Below are positions 1-10,455 of a stretch of DNA of 64,000 bases, piece by piece (positions within the stretch are counted from its first letter, which is position 1; each line of letters opens with the position of its first letter). The DNA comes from Heliopora coerulea (lineage: Eukaryota > Cnidaria > Anthozoa > Scleralcyonacea > Helioporidae). The stretch lies in assembly GCA_030142905.1 (NCBI GenBank), contig JASJOG010000008.1, positions 1,054,001 to 1,118,000 on the forward strand. The letters are read 5' to 3'. The notes beneath the pieces were generated by a model. That model did no database searches. It was not told where the DNA came from and was given only the letters and a program-made list of their open reading frames with translations. The position numbers and the translations under genes are program-made.

Positions 1-1238
1 TGGCTCTGATCATTTTCTAATGAGTCCAAGCGCCACCAAAAGAAATCATTTACAACCAAAACAATTGTCTAAATAGCGATTCCTTTACTCTGTTCTAATA
101 GTTACTTTCAAGTTGATTTTCAAGCAAAAACCACGAACACATTTCCTCCTCGATCATTTGATGTATTCCTTGTCCGCATCTAAATTCTACACATGTACTC
201 TGCCCATGCCCAAAACAGACCAATCTGATTAAAGTCATCTTTGTTGGGCGGCCCGCGATGCTTCATAACGCATATTTCATTGATGTAATATAAAAGAACG
301 AATTACACACGGTCACCGGACTCAAAATAGAAAAAAGTCATTGCCACAAAAAGACAAAATTCATATCTAGCTCCAAAGAATTGTTAATAATTTGGAGGAA
401 GTTGTGGAGTTTAAATACTGTTTACATCAAGGTCTCTTTTAAGAAATCTTAAGTGGGGGGCTTCTATCATATAAAGCGACATACAGTTTTGTACATTAGG
501 ATTGAGGGGTTCAGGGGCATGGCAAGAAATGGACTTACTTTGTACATTATATGCTGACATTTGAGACAATGGAGCTGGAGCAGATTTTAGTTGGCAAAAA
601 ATGTTATGTAGGGAAACCGGCTGAAGGAGCCATGGCCCACTCACCTAGTAAGTTAAAAGAGGCCCTGGTTGACATGGTGAAAATACATATCAAAAAATCT
701 TTTTCTAAAATGTATTGGACATCAACATCAGGTTCCCGCTTTCATGGGCGCCTGAAGTGCTTAACCCCGACTAAACCTAACTTCAATCAATTTTTTTCGG
801 CCATTACCGATGTGTGACTGTATCCTCAATTATAATATATACCGGCTTTTACTCGTTCCTAACGATCGTGTAATGACAAAAAGTCGTTCAAATTACTAAA
901 CTTGTTTGCACTTCACTATTGAATGACTTTGCAATAATTTTGCGAGTCCCTGCTTGGGTTGTAATCACTCCAGTTTAGCAGTTTCCCCGGTCAAGTTTTC
1001 AAACAACCAAAGCACAGAAGTGAAAAAAGGCATCATGAAATTGAATACAATATTAAGCAACTTTTGTCAGAATATCTCCAAGATTAAGAAAAAAAAAATA
1101 TTAAAAAAAAGGACAAAAGAAAAAGAATCATGCATAGACATTTTAAGCTAACAGATTATCGAGTGACCTGACCCAGATTCATTTTTAATTCTGGTTTGTG
1201 CTCTGATCATTATTCTCAAATTCATTAATATTTCATGT
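1..1238. other. Intergenic DNA, no supported gene
   Basis: AT-rich single-copy-looking sequence. The only ATG-started frame of note (551-817, plus, 88 codons) has no recognisable domain and no neighbouring splice-compatible exon, so it is not called. Purine-rich DNA near 1085-1135 gives a Lys-rich frame that is composition only. Confidence 0.5.
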
Positions 1239-1361
1239 CTGTAAACCAAAAATAAAAGAACTTAATGTTTTATCAGGGCCTTCAAATTGGAAGCACTGTC
1301 ACAGTGCTTCCAATTTGAAAGCTGTGATAAAACATTAATTTCTTTTATTTTTGGTTTACAG
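1239..1361. repeat. Near-perfect foldback element (MITE-like hairpin)
   Basis: The two halves are almost exact reverse complements centred at about 1299-1300. The left arm starts CTGTAAACCAAAAATAAAAG and the right arm ends CTTTTATTTTTGGTTTACAG, with only a few mismatches along about 60 bp and virtually no loop. The length and terminal inverted repeats suggest a recently inserted non-autonomous DNA element. I see no convincing target-site duplication and no coding capacity. Confidence 0.7.
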
Positions 1362-3054
1362 TGTCTGCAATGAGGTGGTAGGCTTGAAGATCTACAGGTG
1401 AAAGGGGGTTTGTTAAACAAATAAAAACAACCATTCCTAAAATAATAGTATCTTGAAATATTTCAACAGCTCATCATTTAATTCAAGAACATGTGACAAA
1501 ACACAATAACTGTAGTAAATCAATATTCTCAGACATTGTATATGCATATTAGAAGTCTGTTCAAATACTTGATGTAGGACTTTACCATGATTTCAAAGCC
1601 CTTGTGCATCAAATTGTGGTTAAGTTCTCCACAGAAGCGTAGGAAGTGGAAGGGCCACAAGGGCTACCCCCCACATTGTATTTAGGGGGGCTGCAACATT
1701 GTTTGGCCCCCCTTAAAAACAGATATAGTAACAGCGTACAGTGTTTTTTAATTTTTTCCATCGCATACACTTGCATTTCAAAATTAAAATAAAAAGTATT
1801 TGAAAATCTAGTCTACTGCACATAATATTAACAATAATTGATACTTTATTATACTTTAGAGCTGCCCACAAATGTCGGTTAAGACTCAGATAAATGTATG
1901 GTCACTTTTAGTACTGTTCAAATTAAAGGTTAAAAAACCCACAACATTTTATAATTGTTTTTAGTCTTTTAATGAATAAATTAGCAATTCAGCATATGCA
2001 GTATTCATTACCATAGGCATAACTGGCTGTAAGTAGTCTTGGTATTTTCAACAACAAAGTTGACATAAACATTTACCAAAAAATACCTATCCTGAATATA
2101 AATTTTGCTCCCAGCCCCCCTAACTTCAACTAGCTTCCTATGCCCCTGGTTCTCCATCTTGTATTTTATCTTTGGGAATCTGAGAACATAAGTAAATTTG
2201 ACTGCAGCACCCTAACAATTTGGATTAATTCAGGATTTCAAAATAAGAGGTCAGCTAATAGGTATGTCATGCTAATATTTTGTGTAAATGTCAGAAAACA
2301 TGTCAAAAAAGTTAAAACTACTTTCAAGGGCCATTACAATTTTAGCTCCCCTGATGTCCTTTAATTTGTAACATTATTTCAAGTTAGCAATTGGGTGGGT
2401 GGACAGAAGTTAAGTTTGCTACCAGGGGCTGATATTGTTTACAATGGCTTTGTGTGAGGGTACTCACTATAAGGTAATGATTATATGAGTGTGCTCCATG
2501 AAAAGGTGTGATGCAGCAACTCCTGAACATGGACTTCTTTGTTAAATTGGATGGTGAAGACCGAATTGATTGAGTGCTAAGATACAATACACTGGAAAAA
2601 AGAGAAATGTAATTCCGCTGATGAAAGTTTGCACATAAGTGAGTTTTTACACCTTTTATGTTTTGACCAGGAAGAATAGAGCAAAACTCAAATCTTCATC
2701 ACTACTATTTGAGGAGAGCAATAAAAAATGTGGGTGGGTAAATTTACAATATTTTGGGGTACAACCTATGTAATGAATCTATAATACATAAATATACAAG
2801 CTGCTGTCCATACTTGTAGTTATATAAATTTAAGAGAATCAATGATCAATGATCAGTTGATAAATGTATATCAGATTAATATCTGTACAAAATAAGTTTG
2901 TTATTAGGTTTAATTTTTTGTGATACCTACATTAACCAAGGTCCCAGTATGTGTTATCTGCATTGCCATTAATTATACTCTATTACTACTAATTATAAAA
3001 ATATAGCATTCCCTCAACCACCACCGACAGAGCATGCCTTAGTGGGGGCTTGAT

Positions 3055-3066
3055 CACACACACACA

Positions 3067-3101
<35 letters not shown>

Positions 3102-3110
3102 AGAAAAAAA
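3055..3110 (+). repeat. (CA)n followed by poly(A)
   Basis: About 13 CA dinucleotides run directly into about 30 nearly uninterrupted A residues. The A run could be the tail of an old retroposed sequence, but no upstream body is recognisable. Confidence 0.9.
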
Positions 3111-3400
3111 GATTACAATGTAATTCAAACCTGGGTCTGTTGCACTGAAGAGAAGTGGGCTCTAATCCATTTTCCAGGGTTTAATATCAATTTGTCAGTA
3201 CTTGTACTTACAGAAACAAAGCCATGCCAAAATGAGTTAATCATTTTTCTGTTTTGTCTAATATTGTATAAATAATATTCTGTTTTGAGCAGTTTTCTGT
3301 TTGTCTAATATTGTATAAAGCATAAATAGGCTGTAGAAATATCAATCTATTGCTTTACTCAACAACATTTTCACAAATTTGCTCTTCTCCATTCAGACAT

Positions 3401-3440
3401 ATCCTGACTAAAGCTTGACGATTTTACTCACAAAAGGGAC
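3401..3440 (+). repeat. Truncated copy of the roughly 100-bp hairpin MITE family
   Basis: The segment with CTGACTAAAGCTTGACGATT followed by TTACTCA matches the core of the elements at 17192, 41119, 46514 and 61674 (consensus CTGGCTAACGCCAGACGATT then TTACTCGT). Only the central part is preserved. Confidence 0.5.
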
Positions 3441-3939
3441 AACAACTGCACAGGAATACAACTGCACAAGACCCATTACTTTTGTTTCAAGGAATACTTC
3501 GAATGATTATTTCATGACCGTCACTGACGGATGATTAGGCAATGGTGGACATCTTTTGTTTTGCTCTGGTTCTTTGCAAACAATCCACAGCATAACCTTC
3601 ACCGGCTAAGTATATTAGTTTTGCCCAAGTTAAAATATAGTAAGCCACAAGAGAAATAATACCAGTTAAATTATATACAGTGTAAAGCCAAATTTTTGGT
3701 AGACAAACTAAAATTTAAAACAAACTAACTAGGTTTTTAAAGATTAGTGCGTACTTTTTAGCAAATAAAAAGTTTCACTTATTTACAATTCTCGTCTCAG
3801 GTTATATAAATATTAGCCACAGACTAAATTTAAAAGCCAACTTAAGACTGATACATAATAAATTATAACCAAACCTGTTGAAGAAGACAAATGCTTTATC
3901 ATCGAACAAGGTACAAATTACATGCTCACCATAGACTGA

Positions 3940-5034
3940 TCATGCCTCTTTGGAAATTCTTTCCTCGTTTGCTCTTTCAAAATATTTTAGTTTCTTAAAA
4001 AATAATGTCTTAGCGTAACTGTACAATTGGCGATCCAGCCTGTTGACCTTGCGAATTTGCAATAATTGCTTCGGGGTAACTTCATCACGAGCTTCGTAAC
4101 TCCATGTATCACTAACAGGAAGCTGGTAGAAATCCTTTTTGAATTTCAACCCAAAGGTCATCTCAAATAAATATTGACTTTCCTTCTGGTATTCTACAAG
4201 TCCGAAATATGACATGGCTTGTAGATTTTGCTTTGCACTTTCCAGCATAATTTTCTCCTGTTCTCTCCCACGTGAGGTAAGTTTTTCCAGACTGTAACAA
4301 CCTACTTCATTTAAATTAGCCAACATGCGAGTTTGCCGATTAAATGCTAGATTGTGTGGGCAGTTGAGAAACTCTGATAGGTTAACATTGCGCCAGCTGG
4401 AGCCTTCGAAGCACAAAGGAAGATCGTATTTAGTATCATTGCAAACAAAGGTTGATTTCTTCCATGTGGCACCCCGTTGAACGTGTTTAAATTCGCTCAA
4501 AAATCTGTCGATTGGATCACGAAGCCAGCTAACGTAAAACAATCGAGTTTTGTTAATGTTTCCTATACCCAAGTGAGACTTTAAAACTTTCGGAACACAG
4601 CTGGTAAGAGTGGTCCAGTCAGCGTGAAGACCACACACCCAGCCAGTTGAGTAGCGAGAATATAACCAGAATTCATTCGAGTTGGGCCGTTTACATTCAA
4701 AATGTGACTTGACTGCCGGAGTTTTCTCACATGGTCGTTCCAGTACAAGATTCTTTACCAGATTTTTGCCAAAAGACGTCCCTCCTGTTTTCTGTATGTG
4801 TAAGAATACCATCACATCATGGCCACTAACATTGAACGCCGTTAAATTCAACAGAGGACGTTTTCGACGTATCTTTCTAAGTTTGCTTACATTAGACTGG
4901 CCACCATCCCAGACCTGGTCACGAACGCTACTTCGAAGGAACGTCGAAGGATAAGGACCAAATGAACAGAAATAAATGCTGAAGGTAACTAAGGTTACCG
5001 AAATTAGAAAGCCTAACACTTTCTTGCCGAACAT
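3940..5034 (-). CDS. HS6ST-like: Heparan-sulfate 6-O-sulfotransferase, paralog A
   Basis: Predicted Golgi enzyme that transfers sulfate from PAPS to the 6-O position of glucosamine in heparan sulfate. The 364-residue frame is uninterrupted. It opens with a type II membrane anchor (about residues 6-26), then a basic stem. The PAPS 5'-phosphosulfate loop HIQKTGGTSF is at 79-88. CGLHADW at 134-140 contains the histidine (137) that, from memory of HS6ST structural work, acts as the base. The 3'-phosphate site LRDPIDRFLSEF is at 171-182, followed by the family signatures RGATW (188-191 region), NRQTRMLA and the C-terminal LYSYAK helix. Human HS6STs are somewhat longer, mainly through a C-terminal tail missing here. 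The start is the first ATG of the frame with a purine at -3. No intron is needed. Cysteines and N-glycosylation sequons (NVS, NLT, NKT) fit a secreted lumenal domain. The partner copy is at 22297 on the other strand. Confidence 0.92.
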   Translation of the reverse strand: MFGKKVLGFLISVTLVTFSIYFCSFGPYPSTFLRSSVRDQVWDGGQSNVSKLRKIRRKRPLLNLTAFNVSGHDVMVFLHIQKTGGTSFGKNLVKNLVLERPCEKTPAVKSHFECKRPNSNEFWLYSRYSTGWVCGLHADWTTLTSCVPKVLKSHLGIGNINKTRLFYVSWLRDPIDRFLSEFKHVQRGATWKKSTFVCNDTKYDLPLCFEGSSWRNVNLSEFLNCPHNLAFNRQTRMLANLNEVGCYSLEKLTSRGREQEKIMLESAKQNLQAMSYFGLVEYQKESQYLFEMTFGLKFKKDFYQLPVSDTWSYEARDEVTPKQLLQIRKVNRLDRQLYSYAKTLFFKKLKYFERANEERISKEA

Positions 5035-5867
5035 GTCCAGTTATCCAGCAGGTTTGGGAACATAAGACATCTGTAAACGATCTGATAATACCTCTCGCCC
5101 ATAAGTGCAAACGTAATTCTTTTTCAGCTGGGTTTACTTTTGATGAAATTTGAGACGTGTTGGGTTTTGGTGCCACATTCACGCAAGTGGAAAACCACCA
5201 TAATCGTAATCACGTAATTGTATCCGATCACGATTCTCAACAGAAGCAAAACAACGTTACGACGGCGTGGCGACTTGTCACGATTGGTTTCGAATGTCTC
5301 TGCGTTGGGTGGAATGACGACATTTCAACCGGGAAAATGACTAACGAAAGACTAGCTAAAACATAAGGCGTTATTTTTCCGGGCTAAGATGGCGCCAGTG
5401 GCGTCATCAATGGTTCCTGTCACAGTACGGAAACGTGAAAGCTATTTTATATTTGTTTTATAAAATAACCCGAGCTTTCTAATGAAGTGAAATCCTTGTG
5501 TGGAAAGCGGAGAGAGCATCCAATAAGTTTCACGGCCTTGACAAGTCTTCTGGATGATAAGTGTTTTATCCCACTTCTCAAACAATTGACCATCATCAAA
5601 AGTTAGCGACAGTATACTATTAAAAAATCTTTTATTTTTCGCAGAAATTAAAGCTCTAACTCTCACTGAAGAGTGGATTTCTGTTTCACAAGCATACTGC
5701 TACAATTTTATCGGGAATTCAAATCACATGCTTTCCATGACGGAAATTTGCCTGGCCCCGACCGGTCTGGACGGCCTGCTTGTTCGCTGAATTTTGGAGG
5801 CACAATCTAGCTAAAGGAAACATGCGAGGTCAAATTTCATATCTCAGGGTATAAAGACCACTATAGC
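5035..5867. other. Upstream region of HS6ST paralog A
   Basis: Presumed promoter and 5' UTR of the minus-strand sulfotransferase. It is somewhat richer in CG dinucleotides than its surroundings between about 5160 and 5420. Overlapping open frames here are short and unrecognised, and no second divergent gene is evident. Confidence 0.4.
5386..5396 (+). promoter_or_regulatory. YY1-like core-promoter motif
   Basis: AAGATGGCGCC resembles the AAGATGGCGGC motif found near animal transcription starts. It lies about 350 bases upstream of the HS6ST-A start codon inside a CG-richer patch. In this orientation it points away from the gene, so the link is only suggestive. Confidence 0.25.
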
Positions 5868-6057
5868 TTTCTCAAAAGTTCTAGAAGTAGTGATGAAAAA
5901 GTCAGTTTGGGAGAACATTAACATTTACCAGACATTCACTGGACATTGTCAAACGATTGGTATTGAAACCAACAGAAATTTGGCGCAAGTAAAGGAGAAA
6001 TGGAGATATCTCTTCGAAAGATATGGTGCAATCATCCACAACAGCAAGAACACATGC
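5868..6057 (+). pseudogene. Possible Myb/SANT-like DNA-binding domain fragment
   Basis: One frame reads through about 60 codons containing SVWENINIYQ, then NRNLAQVKEKWRYLFERYG, then a stop after NSKNTC. The W-x(n)-QV-x-x-KW-x-x-L pattern resembles the Myb/SANT-like domains found in Harbinger-type transposon accessory proteins and host MSANTD genes. No start codon or downstream domain is preserved, so this is probably a relic. Short length keeps the confidence low. Confidence 0.35.
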
Positions 6058-6552
6058 TGAGCAGTGGCATAACCAGCCTGTTACTCCTGGGTGGGCAAGA
6101 TCGGAAAAATTTCCTCATAATGAGTTTTGAACTATAGCAGTGCAAGCAAAACTGCACAGGGTCGAGGGGCCGGCCTTGAGGCCCCTCGTGAGATCTAGGC
6201 CAAACTCTTGGCTATCAAATTCTTCACTACTTTTACCATAGATTTTAAGACTGATTTTTTTTCAGTTAATCACTCCTTATTGATTGTATAATCACGTTAT
6301 GAACATAAACTACAACAAAAATGACGCTAAACGTAATAAGGTTATAATGTTATAGAAATATTGGTAATCGCTCATTGTTGAAGTGATTAACGTCGAATTT
6401 TCCTCCTGCTAAATGTGTAGATCACTGTGTAAAATTAATGGAATTTGCATCGTCTCCTTCAGTACTTATTAAAACAAACGAGATGAATCTTTGTTCACAC
6501 ACTGTTGACCGAAGAAAAGGGTTTTGTCAGTGTCAGGTGACTAAAAGGCCGT

Positions 6553-8170
6553 TCAGCAGTTGCACATTGCCATTGTCGCAGTAATGACGTTAAGGACCGT
6601 AAAATTGGGATAGAAATTGTTCAAGTCAGTTTCTTTCATTGCTAGCAGCATTTCTTGGATAGTTTGGAGGTTAGCTGCAACTGATAATTCACTGTCTGAA
6701 AGAAAGTTGGTGAGCTGCTTGTATTCATAAATTACCACGTCCTTGCCAATTTGATTTTCATAAAAAGAAGGAAAGAGATTTATACCCTCTAACATTTCCG
6801 CACTCTCTTTGCTGATGTTTTGGAGCATTAGACAGCAAATTTTGTGTCACACTGTGAAATCTTCAAGCCTTGACTCCAATTCAGCTAGAATTTTATCATA
6901 TATGTGGTTGAAAATGTTGACCTTAAATAGATTCACTAGATCATTTTGTGGAAAACTCAAACCCAGTTGGTTACAAATTTCACGTAGAATATTTAAACGT
7001 TTATTTTGACAAAATTGATCATTCTTAGAGTAGAAATGCCTTGAAAATTCGTTGCTTACAATTGGAATTTTCAAAACCTTTTTTATGATTTGGTATACGT
7101 AGTTACGTAATTCGAGAATCTTATATGCTTACGATAAGCCGCACCTCTTTCGAGTCAGTTCTAAAATGCAATGTAATATTCTTTATTTAGAATGACATCG
7201 TGCGATATATTTATATATTTGGAAACTATAAAAGTAGTTCAATTTAGTTGATTAGAAGTAGAAAGTTCATGGGCAAGCATAGTGGATATTGAGTTATAAA
7301 CTTTGAGTGTATACATACACAGAGTGAGTCTTCAGGGTCACTAGTAATTACTGGGCGAGTTCAGGACCAATATCGTTGTGATCAAGTTCTAACAAATTCT
7401 TGATTGATCACAAGCAATCTCACCAGGCATCTTTTTCTTCGCTATCGTTTAGGCTAGAAATTTCTCGCTTCTTCCACAACTTTGAGAGTTGAAATTATCA
7501 AGGTCTTAAAATGTTAATCTGTTCTCTTTTCATTTAAGGCTTTTAAAATAGATTTATCTTTTAAAATAGATTTATCTTTTACACTTGCTGTTATTGTACC
7601 TAAATCCATGGACCCAATAAAACACAAAAGGCTTTTAACCTCTGATCTTGTTTCAGCATTGCGTTCACCGTCAGATAGTCTCTCTAAGGCTAGCAAAAGA
7701 CCGGGAAAGACAGTTTCGCACTGCTTGTGAAGTCTTTTAGAAGGGACCCTTAATTTTTTTACAGCATTCTCCAGGGCATTGTGTTGTGGCTGCTTATATG
7801 TAAAAATTGTACAACTTTTCGATTTACCCAAAAGAAAAAGTAATAGCCTACGTGTAGTCCCGACAGGGGTCACTTAAAACGAGATCTAAATTATGTGCGT
7901 CGTAATGGACAAAATGTGCTGCATGTTCATTTTCTTGTTTAACTCAGGTCGTACAACCTGATACTTTGCTACTTATATTGCATAGCTGCTTCATCATACG
8001 ATTGACAGCTATTAAAGAGTTTGAGATCAAGTGCCAATTTTGTCAGAATTTATTAAGTGTATTAAAAAGTGATTCTGAATTAGATTTGGTGATATCTGTA
8101 AAGGGAATAGAACATTCCTGTATGACAAAGTTCTCATCTACACATCTCACACAGAAAGAAACTTGATCAA
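6553..8170 (-). pseudogene. Decayed hAT-type transposase (DUF4371 / P52rIPK-like)
   Basis: Read from 8170 down to 6553 on the minus strand, several frames together give the order expected of hAT-derived ZMYM1/P52rIPK-like transposases. First comes SFCVRCVDENFVIQE (the region resembling RYVDENF). Next is a VHYDAHNLDLVLSD segment equivalent to the HC-AHRLNL motif, then IEKLYNF. A helical stretch at 7873-7514 follows, containing RLHKQCETVFPGLLLALERL. Frames 7074-6847 and 6828-6553 then resemble the C-terminal hAT dimerisation region, ending FYPNFTVLNVITATMAMC. At least five stops or frameshifts interrupt it. A 15-base direct duplication (AAAATAGATTTATCT) sits at about 7546-7575. Terminal inverted repeats were not found. 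The family call is by pattern and memory only. Confidence 0.55.
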
Positions 8171-9967
8171 TGTGCAAAACATCTCAAGTGCATGGAGTCC
8201 CTGATAACTACAACGTTATGCACATTTCTCACCTCATCACCAATTTGGTGGAACTTTGCGATTTTTAACAAATTGTCTTTCGTGCGATCTCCGTTGTCCT
8301 ACATTCGCAGATTAATTCCAGTTTTATATAGCTGTTACTTGGATTCTGTTGTCCCCTTATCGTTGTTGCACAGCAATGGGCTCATTCTTTCTCTTTGCTA
8401 ATGCTTAACATGTAGTCGCTGGTGAAGATGATACTTTGGACACTACAGATGAACGAAGTAACGAAAACCAAAGTTCAACGTAAATTTTAGAAGTATCTGA
8501 AACAGTATTTTATTTGTATTCTGCATAATTATCCTATCCTGTATATTTTATTAACTGAGTCATGCACACTTGAATATCTCAGTGATCACTAAAAACAATC
8601 TCAAACAACCAAACATGTATTTACTCAGGAGAAGCTGAGAGCAGAAGAGGCGTTAAACAGGCGATGGGCAGAAATTTGGGACAGTCAGCCCGACTCAGCT
8701 TTGAGCGTTGGAGGCACCATCTACTTTCTTCATCTCCAGATAAGTTCATTTTTAACTAGACTGCCTAGCTCTACGTCCAACAAACGTGGAATACTTGTCA
8801 TAACTTTTTACATACAAGTAAGTAGCAAAAACAAAGAATATTCAAAATAACTAACGATCATTTTTCATGAGCTTGACTTTGCAACATGGGCAGAAGAAGA
8901 GCAACTGAAATTTAAATTGCGAATCAGATTTTTTTCGGAACGCTGTCTGACATTTGGGTTAAGTACATAGACATGTTGCACAGTGGAATTTCGCAGTTTG
9001 GTTTTCTATTTTTCAATTACTTTTCTTCGTATTTTTTCCGCTTTTACTCCTCAGTCTTTCTATCTTCAATTTTCCTCTTCACTCTCTTTCCTTTTCTTTT
9101 CCTACTGTCATAATTTCTTTCTTTCTTGCTTTCTTTCTTTCTTTCTTTATTCTTTATTTATTCATAATTTCTTTCTTTATTTACTTATTCATTCATTCAT
9201 TATTTCTTTCTTTCTTTTTTTCTTTCTTCCTTCCTTCCTTAATTTCTTTCTTCCTTTCTTTCTTCCTTCCTTCCTTAATTTCTTTCTTTCTTTCTTTCTT
9301 TTTCTCTTACTCCTTTCTTTCCTTGTTTTCCTCATTGTTTAGTTCTGGTTGGATAGTTTGCTTACTCGGGGAAGTCATGACTCCACTACTGAGCACAGGA
9401 TGTATGCTGTTTTCTAAACTGTGAAATAGAGATGCTGGATGTTATAGTACACGAGAAATGCGTTACAAGACCTTTAGAAAGTCTTGCAACATTCCAAATG
9501 TTTGTATCACATTTTATAACCATGGCAAACCGTTTTATATTTCTTTTACAAAATAACAAGCATGCCGTTCCAAAGGCCAAAAAATTCTACACTAACATAC
9601 CCTTATGTAAACACCGCTACGGACAAATACACGTAAGAAGCAATTTGATCAATGAAAATCCGAAGTAGAGCAGCATTTACATAAACTTCTTTATTTTTAT
9701 ACTTGTATTCTATTATCTTCGTATTTTTGGATGGTATTAGTTTTAGTGAAGAACAACGGTATTCCTTTAATAGGTTGATTTAATCATTTCATTCATCAGG
9801 TTTAATGCAATCAATTGGTTTGAACCTATTTCTAACTGATCAGGCTATCACATCGTTAATCTGTGTGTCAGTTTTTGGAAAGACTGTTTTTGCTAGTGCC
9901 TCACTGCCACCTGGAGATTGAACAGCTATATTTTTTCATCAACTGTGAAACACGTAAGATTTAATCT
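8171..9967. other. Intergenic DNA with decayed transposon sequence
   Basis: The part next to the hAT relic (to about 8430) may be its 5' end, too eroded to translate. The remainder is AT-rich sequence with a long pyrimidine tract (listed separately). Frames at 9386-9668 are short and start from non-ATG codons. Confidence 0.4.
9040..9345. repeat. Polypyrimidine (TTTC/TTCC)n tract
   Basis: About 300 bases made mostly of TTTC, TTCC and TTAT units on the plus strand, giving a spurious Phe/Ser/Leu-rich frame. Strand asymmetry of this length can form triplex DNA. Confidence 0.85.
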
Positions 9968-10171
9968 GTGTTCAAACTTAAGGATTGCATTGTTTACCCT
10001 TCCTATGTAATTTATAATAGCATTTGCATTTGCAGACAAATGTATATTGGGGAAACGGCACGTAACTTTGAAGCCCGTGTTAATGAACATAACGGTATAA
10101 ACAAAGAATCAGAACCAGCGAAGCTGCACATTAAATTAAACCCAGATCAAGCGTTCTCATTAATCGTGTGA
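9968..10171 (+). pseudogene. Penelope-like element fragment (GIY-YIG endonuclease)
   Basis: The frame contains YVIYNSICICRQMYIGETAR, then an EHNG segment and SEPAKLHIKLNPDQAF. This matches the order in Penelope-like retroelement C-termini: V-Y-x-I-x-C-x-C, then the YIGET endonuclease motif, arginine, EH, and a conserved SEPAKH-x-NPDH tail. No reverse transcriptase remains next to it and the frame ends soon after, so this is a 3' fragment. It lies about 300 bases upstream of the first LINE. Confidence 0.6.
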
Positions 10172-10221
10172 TCCATACTACAAAGAACAGAAACAAACAG
10201 ACATAAGGATTTCAGACTAAC

Positions 10222-10350
10222 TTCCAAATCAAGTCTCAAGTGTAAGGGAACAAGATTCAAGTCAAGTGTCAAGTGAGCACCAAAATCATTTAAAACAAGT
10301 CCCAAGACAAGTCTGAACTGTTTCACAGCAAGTCTCTAGTCAAATCTAGG
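10222..10350 (+). repeat. Degenerate CAAGTC/CAAGTG tandem array
   Basis: Repeated variants TCAAGTCTCAAGTG, TCAAGTCAAGTGTCAAGTG, CAAGTCCCAAGACAAGTC and CAAGTCTCTAGTCAAATC occur over about 130 bases, just before the first open frame of the LINE at 10456. It may be the 5' promoter region of that element or a pre-existing satellite. TCAAGTG, present three times, also equals the NK2 homeodomain site. Confidence 0.5.
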
Positions 10351-10455
10351 TGAAACTCGAGTTACGAAGGAAGACGTGAAACCAAGGCCTTAAGCATAAC
10401 GTGTCGTTGGGTGGTTGTGGGTTTCGTGATTTTTCTCATTTTGAGGATGTAATTT

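Larger units (their letters stand above)
1362..3939. other. Intergenic DNA, no supported gene
   Basis: AT-rich DNA with two short G/C-run patches (about 1660-1710 and 2110-2150, strings of C or G) of the kind found in dispersed repeats. Apart from the microsatellite at 3055 and the MITE relic at 3401, nothing is recognisable. Open frames here are short and mostly lack an ATG. Confidence 0.5.

Noticed and set aside
551..817. 88-codon ATG-started frame
   Set aside because: No domain, no neighbouring exon and no codon pattern I can defend. Possible but unsupported.
8983..9342. 119-codon Phe/Ser/Leu-rich frame
   Set aside because: A (TTTC)n/(TTCC)n tract read in one frame.
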